From: Anaerolineae bacterium
GTDB taxonomy: Bacteria; Chloroflexota; Anaerolineae; Aggregatilineales; Phototrophicaceae
Assembly (NCBI GenBank): GCA_019912905.1
Contig: JAIOHO010000040.1
Location: forward strand, 1-10,345
DNA: 10,345 nucleotides
Reading direction: 5' to 3'
Shown here: piece by piece, positions 6,757-10,345 of the stretch
How the letters are laid out: the number at the start of each line of letters is the position of its first letter
Numbering within the stretch: the stretch's first letter is position 1
The notes under the pieces: generated by a model
The model's database searches: none
Seen by the model: only the letters and a program-made list of their open reading frames with translations
Told to the model about the DNA's origin: nothing
Translations under genes and position numbers: made by a program

Positions 6757-7257
6757 ATGTCTGTCATTGCCAGCAAACCCCTTGATACCCGCAGTGCTAT
6801 TCTTCGCCCCATTGTGCTTGGCGGAAGCATCATCTTTATTGTCCAATTGATAATTCAGTCATGGCTCATTCCCAGTGTCCTCCAACAGGTCCCATTTATT
6901 GTCGTACTGCAATACATGGCTAGCGGTGCATTGGGTGATTCTGCCTTCGCCGGTGGCACCGGCACCGCCCTGCTCGGCGTGTTCTTCCACCTCATCGTCT
7001 CCTTCATGATCGCTGGGGTTTTTGTCCTGAGCGCCGACCGAATCCCTCTCTTGCGTCGCTATGCCATCCCAACCGCGCTCCTGTATGGCTTTGGTGTCTG
7101 GGTTGTCATGAACCTAATTATCATGCCCCTCAGCGCGGCGCCGCCGGTCCCAGCGCCAGATGTGCCCTGGCTCATCGAGGAAATCATCGAACACATCGTG
7201 GTGGTCGGGTTGCCATTAGGAATGCTCGTCCGGGGGAATACTCCCATCAACAAATAG
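6757..7257 (+). CDS. Uncharacterised four-helix membrane protein
   Basis: A 166-residue integral membrane protein. Hydrophobic helices lie at about 17-39 (RPIVLGGSIIFIVQLIIQSW), 70-92 (TALLGVFFHLIVSFMIAGVF), 103-125 (AIPTALLYGFGVWVVMNLII) and 138-157 (WLIEEIIEHIVVVGLPLGML). Between helices 1 and 2 is QYMASGALGDSAFAGG, and at the end of helix 3 MNLIIMPLSA. I recall these signatures from a widespread family of about 150-residue bacterial membrane proteins without an assigned function, so no symbol is given. ATG 6757 has AAGGAGA at 6743-6749, resembling the leaders of the SnoaL genes. It lies between the ABM gene and an inverted repeat at 7277-7313 that could end its transcript. It may simply be co-regulated with the soluble ligand-binding proteins; transport cannot be claimed. 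Confidence 0.8.
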   Translation: MSVIASKPLDTRSAILRPIVLGGSIIFIVQLIIQSWLIPSVLQQVPFIVVLQYMASGALGDSAFAGGTGTALLGVFFHLIVSFMIAGVFVLSADRIPLLRRYAIPTALLYGFGVWVVMNLIIMPLSAAPPVPAPDVPWLIEEIIEHIVVVGLPLGMLVRGNTPINK

Positions 7258-7276
7258 TGATCCCACTGAGAACAAC

Positions 7277-7313
7277 TGCCTGCCGCGCCGCCAGTCAGTC
7301 AAACCGGCAGGCA
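7277..7313 (+). terminator. Inverted repeat after the membrane-protein gene, hairpin without T-tract
   Basis: TGCCTGCCG (7277-7285) and CGGCAGGCA (7305-7313) are perfect complements with a 19-base loop, 20 bp after the stop codon at 7257. The stem is GC-rich but no run of T follows, so an intrinsic terminator is only possible. The right arm ends within the first codon of the SnoaL relic (7312), so the hairpin may instead mark the recombination junction. Confidence 0.4.
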
Positions 7314-7350
7314 ACAGCTGGGCGTGATACCCGCGCCGGGCCAAAGCTGA
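7312..7350 (+). pseudogene. Relic: last 12 codons and stop of a lost SnoaL-like gene
   Basis: In frame, these bases read QQLGVIPAPGQS and a TGA stop, against QQLGAIPAPGQS at the end of the gene at 5326. Similarity continues eight bases past the stop (AGTTACGC) and then ends; upstream it stops at or near base 7312. Five of the six changed codons are synonymous, and only Ala to Val alters the protein. So the copy diverged as a working gene before most of it was deleted. The next gene is an SRPBCC gene, the same order as at 5326-6259. There is no start codon and no complete protein. Confidence 0.85.
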
Positions 7351-7402
7351 AGTTACGCACTTAGCAGCAGTTGCAGGTCTAGCTGCCAAAGGAAAATATG
7401 CG

Positions 7403-7846
7403 ATGGGTCAGCTTGCAATAAGTGTGTTTATCAACCGGTCACAGCAGGACGTGTTTGATTTCTTGAGCGATCCGGCCAATCTTTCAAAATGGAGTTCAGC
7501 GTTTGAGTCAGCCGAGTGGACATCCAACGATACGCCCGGTATCGGTTCAACCTATCGAGTATCAGCCAATCTATTCGGATCCAGAAAGGAGGGACTGTTC
7601 GAGATTGTTCAATGGGATTGTCCTAACTGTTACAGCTATAAGATGAACGCGCGCGCATTTCCCATTGAACGCATGGAGTCGACCATTACGTTAAGGCCAA
7701 AGAACGATGGCACGCAAGTAAACTTTGAATCCCAATTTGAACTCGTCAGTGCGCTGAAGTTTGCCGAGGGTTTCTTTGCCAAGGTGGGCGAGAAACAGGA
7801 CGGGAAGAATTTTAACGTCGCAAAGGGATTACTGGAAGCAGGCTAA
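7403..7846 (+). CDS. SRPBCC family protein (second copy)
   Basis: A 147-residue START/Bet-v1-type protein, paralogous to the one at 5819. Visible marks are ISVFINRSQQDVFDFLSDP (6-24), the Trp region LSKWSSAFESAEWTS (27-41), PGIGSTYRVSANLFGSR (45-61), EIVQWDCPNCYSYKM, NDGTQVNFESQFEL (101-114) and a C-terminal helix FFAKVGEKQDGKNFNVAKGLLE. ATG 7403 has AAAGGA at 7388-7393. The two copies keep the INR...VF, glycine-turn and DGTQV landmarks but differ through most of the rest, so the duplication is old. It stands 52 bp after the stop of the SnoaL relic, consistent with a second, decayed [SnoaL-SRPBCC] unit. Function is probably binding of a hydrophobic ligand; no activity is assigned. Confidence 0.87.
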   Translation: MGQLAISVFINRSQQDVFDFLSDPANLSKWSSAFESAEWTSNDTPGIGSTYRVSANLFGSRKEGLFEIVQWDCPNCYSYKMNARAFPIERMESTITLRPKNDGTQVNFESQFELVSALKFAEGFFAKVGEKQDGKNFNVAKGLLEAG

Positions 7847-8017
7847 CGCTCCCTGCTCCGGGAAGGTCTTCAGCTGCATGTGTCCACAAGGATCCGCGGT
7901 TGAATCGGGCCGAACCGCAATGGCGCTCGGGAATTCCTTAGCACCAAACGGAGAAAGAATTTTCGATTGTAACAAATTGTCCAACTGATCGATTCTATCA
8001 CGGGAGGAAGGCATACG
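7847..8017 (+). other. Intergenic region before the cupredoxin gene
   Basis: This 171-bp gap probably separates two transcription units. It contains a short inverted repeat, GCGGTT (7896-7901) and AACCGC (7913-7918), with an 11-base loop and no T-tract. An AT-rich stretch near 7955-8000 could hold the cupredoxin promoter, but no pair of boxes has good spacing. Confidence 0.4.
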
Positions 8018-9070
8018 ATGGTTACCACATTACGAAGTACCACTTCAAGCAATCCGTTTCCAAAATGGGTTCTGGTCGGAGCGCTGCTGCTGGGCGTCAT
8101 AGGTGGGGTGCTGCTTCCGCACTTCGCGGTGGGTGCGCAGGACATGGAATCACAGACATTCACGGTCCGGGCAGGTGATACCGGGGAATTTAACACGGCC
8201 GTGTTGGCGTTTGGGCCACAGTCCCTTCAGGTGCATCGAGGAGACACGGTGACCTGGGTGATTGATAGTTTCCACAACATTCACTTTGAAAAATCTCTGT
8301 CCGAACTGGTGATTGCCCCGGAGGTGGATGGCAAGCCGCTGCCTCAATTCAATCCAGCAATTGCATTCCCAACGATCGAAAGTGGTGGGGTCTTTACCGG
8401 TGGTGATGTCAACAGCGGAGTCGGTCTTGATCCCACCAATCCGCTGCTCACGTTTTCGCTGGTCATCGATGTTGAACCGGGTGTTTATGGCTATATGTGT
8501 GATGTGCATCCGGGCATGGTCGGCAACATCACGGTCGTGGACGACTCAACCGCCATTCCCAGCCCTGATGAGGTGCAGGCCATAGGCGCCGGCCAGCTGG
8601 CGAGTACCCGCGGCAATGGCTTGCAGACCGCGATGGAAGCGTCGATGCAACCACCCGTTGTGGGTGATGACGGGGCACTCGCGGTCAGTGCTGGTGTACA
8701 GTCTGGCACCGCCGCAGTGCTGGCGTTTTTCCCGGCAACTGCTGTGATTGAGGCTGGTGAGAGTGTCACCTGGACGATCCCGGAAAACAGCATGGAGCCG
8801 CACACCGTTACAAGTCCAGCGTTGCCGCCGGGGTCGGAATTCAACATCATTCCGCAGGAGGCAGGTCCACCGATCCTCGCCCTGGCAGAAGCTGCATTTC
8901 CATCGTTGGAGAATGGGGCCTCCATTAGCGCAGGTGGTGCCTTCAACACAGGATTTATGTTCCCAGGTCAGAGTTATACGCTGAAGTTCACGGAACCCGG
9001 TGTCTACTCCTATGTCTGCTTCATCCATGCAGGCATGCAGGGAACGGTGGTCGTCACTGAACCAGCTTAG
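8018..9070 (+). CDS. Exported double-cupredoxin (plastocyanin/azurin-like) protein
   Basis: A 350-residue protein with a signal peptide or membrane anchor (WVLVGALLLGVIGGVLLPHF, about 17-36, with AVGA-QD as a possible cleavage point) and two type I copper domains outside the cell. Domain 1 has His86 in SFHNIHF and Cys161-His164-Met167 in YMCDVHPGM. Domain 2 has His262 in MEPHTVTS and Cys334-His337-Met340 in YVCFIHAGM. Both sites keep the full His-Cys-His-Met ligand set. Each domain carries a long insertion between the first His and the Cys, with matching AFPTIESG (117-124) and AFPSLENG (293-300), so the halves arose by internal duplication. ATG 8018 has GGGAGGAAG at 8002-8010. The role is likely electron transfer or copper holding at the outer face of the membrane. 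The SCO protein follows by 85 bp, which supports a link to oxidase assembly. Copper binding confident; partner inferred. Confidence 0.92.
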   Translation: MVTTLRSTTSSNPFPKWVLVGALLLGVIGGVLLPHFAVGAQDMESQTFTVRAGDTGEFNTAVLAFGPQSLQVHRGDTVTWVIDSFHNIHFEKSLSELVIAPEVDGKPLPQFNPAIAFPTIESGGVFTGGDVNSGVGLDPTNPLLTFSLVIDVEPGVYGYMCDVHPGMVGNITVVDDSTAIPSPDEVQAIGAGQLASTRGNGLQTAMEASMQPPVVGDDGALAVSAGVQSGTAAVLAFFPATAVIEAGESVTWTIPENSMEPHTVTSPALPPGSEFNIIPQEAGPPILALAEAAFPSLENGASISAGGAFNTGFMFPGQSYTLKFTEPGVYSYVCFIHAGMQGTVVVTEPA

Positions 9071-9155
9071 TTGATTCACAGTCGTAAACTAACGAGCAGG
9101 CCGCAGAAAAGCTGTGGCCCGCTCTCTTTCCATCATCGTTCAGGAGGTCTTAGAA

Positions 9156-9863
9156 ATGCAGATCCGCAGTCTGGGCAGGCGGCGCAGTCCGCTCATCTAT
9201 TATGGTATGTTTGCGCTGCTTGCAATCATCCTGTTTGTCCTCGGCACGCGCCTGGGCGCAATTCTGTTCGAAAAGGTACGACAACCCCTACCAGCGGAGA
9301 ACCGGGCCGCAGCAGCACCGGGCGGCGCGGCTAAGGTCGAGCCGCCTGTGCTGGTGCAGGATTTTACGTTGACGAGTCAGACCGGCCAGCCCTTGAGTCT
9401 GAGCGAACTTCGAGGTCAACCGGTGCTGCTGTTCTTTGGCTATACCCATTGCCCAGAGGAGTGCCCGCTGACACTGGCCGAATTTACCCAGGTTAAGAGC
9501 CAATTGGGTGATTTGGGGGATAGAGTTCATTTCCTCTTCATCAGCGTCGATGGTGAGCGGGATACCCCATCGGTCATGGCTGATTTCCTCCAGCGCTTCG
9601 ACGACAGCTTTGTGGGTATGACGGGTGACCCGGATAGCCTGCGTCAGCTTGGCACGCAGTTTGGCTTGATGTTTGAGGCTGTCGTTCCGGGAAACGATGG
9701 CTCGCCGCGACCTGCCACTGATCAAGACGAGAACTACTTCGTTAGTCATATCTCCCCCTCGTTCCTAATCGATCAAGGTGGTTACCTCAGCCGTGTGTTT
9801 TTTTATGGCACTAAGCCGAATGTGATTGCGAGCAACCTTCGACAGTTGTTGAACGTGGGGTGA
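9156..9863 (+). CDS. SCO1/SenC/PrrC family copper chaperone
   Basis: A 235-residue membrane-anchored thioredoxin-fold protein. Helix LIYYGMFALLAIILFVLGTR (13-32) anchors it, and a proline/alanine linker leads to the outer domain beginning DFTLTSQTGQPLSLSELRGQ. The copper-binding motif CPEEC is Cys99 and Cys103, inside LLFFGYTHCPEECPLTL. The third ligand is His198 in VSHISPSFLID. FISVDGERDTP and the C-terminal strand SRVFFYGTKPNVIASNLRQLL are also typical of the family. SCO proteins deliver or reduce copper/thiols for the CuA site of cytochrome oxidase; some have a redox-sensing role. ATG 9156 is preferred to GTG 9114 because GGAGG (9143-9147) precedes it and the next residues lead directly into the anchor. 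It lies 85 bp after the cupredoxin gene, probably in the same transcript. No oxidase subunit is in the window. Confidence 0.95.
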   Translation: MQIRSLGRRRSPLIYYGMFALLAIILFVLGTRLGAILFEKVRQPLPAENRAAAAPGGAAKVEPPVLVQDFTLTSQTGQPLSLSELRGQPVLLFFGYTHCPEECPLTLAEFTQVKSQLGDLGDRVHFLFISVDGERDTPSVMADFLQRFDDSFVGMTGDPDSLRQLGTQFGLMFEAVVPGNDGSPRPATDQDENYFVSHISPSFLIDQGGYLSRVFFYGTKPNVIASNLRQLLNVG

Positions 9864-9939
9864 CTGTTAATCACCACAAAGCCTGAACACTCCAGTACTC
9901 TCAATTGTCGAACAGTCACGATAGGAAAGTCGACTATAG

Positions 9940-9955
9940 ATTACCGAACGGTAAT
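9940..9955. promoter_or_regulatory. TetR-type palindrome ATTACC-GAAC-GGTAAT
   Basis: Perfect 6-bp arms flank a four-base centre, giving the ACCG-n2-CGGT core seen at many TetR-family operators. TATAGA at 9935-9940 overlaps its first base and could be a -10 box, though no good -35 is evident. The site therefore looks like an operator for a rightward promoter, but the next open frame is the transposase. A random palindrome of this size is possible. Confidence 0.4.
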
Positions 9956-10145
9956 TGGGAAGGGTCCATCGATCGTCCATCAAAAAAATCCGATCCATCA
10001 CCATAAGATGGCTATCGCGTAGATGAGACGGCGTTCCATCAGGTGCTGCGGTTCAAATTTGACGCACAGTCTGACCCTTAGCACCGGTGATGGATGGAAA
10101 CTGACGATAGCGCAACGCGAAAGGCTTACTAGCAGGCGCAGAATG

Positions 10146-10165
10146 CTCCGCAGCTTGCTGCGGGG
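10146..10165 (+). other. Subterminal hairpin, likely IS200/IS605 left-end structure
   Basis: CTCCGCAG (10146-10153) pairs with CTGCGGGG (10158-10165) around the loop CTTG, giving eight pairs with one G-T. It lies 41 bp before tnpA. IS200/IS605 elements have no inverted terminal repeats; instead their transposase recognises a small hairpin near each end, so position and shape fit a left-end recognition hairpin. Cleavage occurs a short way to its left, but I cannot fix that base. Confidence 0.55.
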
Positions 10166-10205
10166 ATGAATGCGGCAGGACTTGAGGGGGTGGTAAGATG
10201 GAGAC

Positions 10206-10345
10206 ATGAGACCCATCAAACGCACCCGCCACGCGGTCTACGATCTGAAATACCATTTTGTGTGGACGCCGAAGTATCGCAAGAAGATACTGAAGGGCGA
10301 CGTGGCTGAATTTGTGGCGGAGACGCTGCGCCAGATCGCGGAAGA
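10206..10345 (+). CDS. tnpA: IS200/IS605-family transposase TnpA (Y1 HUH), 5' part only
   Basis: The first 46 codons are visible and the frame runs off the right edge. The start RHAVYDLKYHFVWTPKYRKK (8-27) is the characteristic N-terminus of IS200/IS605 Y1 transposases, which move a single DNA strand using one catalytic tyrosine and an HUH metal site; both lie beyond the window. ATG 10206 follows a purine-rich GAGGGGGTGG (10184-10193) at a long spacing and a closer GGAG (10200-10203) only two bases away, so translation may be weak, as is usual for this family. The hairpin at 10146-10165 supports an element start just upstream. Whether the element carries only tnpA or also tnpB, and whether it is intact, cannot be seen. 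Confidence 0.88.
   Translation, partial: MRPIKRTRHAVYDLKYHFVWTPKYRKKILKGDVAEFVAETLRQIAE

Larger units (their letters stand above)
9864..10205. other. 342-bp region without a gene between the SCO gene and tnpA
   Basis: No coding region was recognised. It holds a TetR-type palindrome (9940-9955), several TCCATC copies (9965, 9976 and 9994, with another CCATC near 10036), and two inverted pairs: ATCCATCACC (9993-10002) with GGTGATGGAT (10086-10095), and GCTATCG (10011-10017) with CGATAGC (10105-10111). The pairs are in crossed, not nested, order. Its right part should include the IS200/IS605 left end, whose exact boundary I cannot see. Confidence 0.5.

Noticed and set aside
7896..7918. GCGGTT/AACCGC stem as terminator of the SRPBCC gene
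   Set aside because: Only six pairs with an 11-base loop and no T-tract; it could easily be chance.
7967..7998. Promoter TTGTAA ... TTCTAT before the cupredoxin gene
   Set aside because: The 20-bp spacer and weak -10 box make it too poor to call.
8546..9079. 177-residue minus-strand frame inside the cupredoxin gene
   Set aside because: It is antisense to both copper-domain regions and has no family features.
9965..9999. TCCATC copies at 9965, 9976 and 9994 as SARP-type direct repeats or a CRISPR-like array
   Set aside because: Six-base units with unequal spacing are too short and irregular for either reading.

Overview
The window looks like an accessory stretch of a bacterial chromosome at roughly 50-55% GC (estimated by eye). 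A large BTAD/NB-ARC/TPR regulator, small SnoaL-like and SRPBCC proteins, an AraC regulator of a type common in Ktedonobacter-like genomes, and an IS200/IS605 transposase together suggest Chloroflexota or, less likely, Actinomycetota. This is inferred from gene content; no rRNA or other phylogenetic marker is present.

Layout, left to right. (1) 16-778: an AraC-family regulator split between two frames. (2) 828-1499: a RibD-C/DHFR-like protein, probably co-transcribed with it. (3) 1636-4626, minus strand: a 996-residue SARP-like STAND regulator that starts at TTG. (4) 4627-4764: a divergent intergenic region with a perfect 10+10 bp inverted repeat, a candidate operator. (5) 4765-7846: a plus-strand run of six small genes, namely two SnoaL-like proteins, an SRPBCC protein, an ABM monooxygenase-like protein, a four-helix membrane protein and a second SRPBCC protein. 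Each has a clear ribosome-binding site, and the gaps are about 60-160 bp. (6) 8018-9863: an exported double cupredoxin and a SCO1/SenC copper chaperone. (7) 9864-10205: no gene, but a TetR-type palindrome and then the left side of an IS200/IS605 element whose tnpA runs off the window.

How the genes may work together. The large regulator is divergent from the small-protein run and may control that run, itself, or both through the inverted repeat. Most of the small proteins have folds that bind small hydrophobic ligands, but no polyketide synthase or other substrate source is visible, so their job is unknown. The cupredoxin and SCO protein form a copper/respiratory pair; a cytochrome oxidase operon nearby would fit.

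The clearest evolutionary signal is a 47-bp relic (7312-7358) of the 3' end of a third SnoaL gene. It lies directly before the second SRPBCC gene, just as the intact SnoaL gene lies before the first. This suggests an old [SnoaL-SRPBCC] duplication followed by loss of one SnoaL copy. I see no CRISPR array, no RNA gene and no convincing new defence system.
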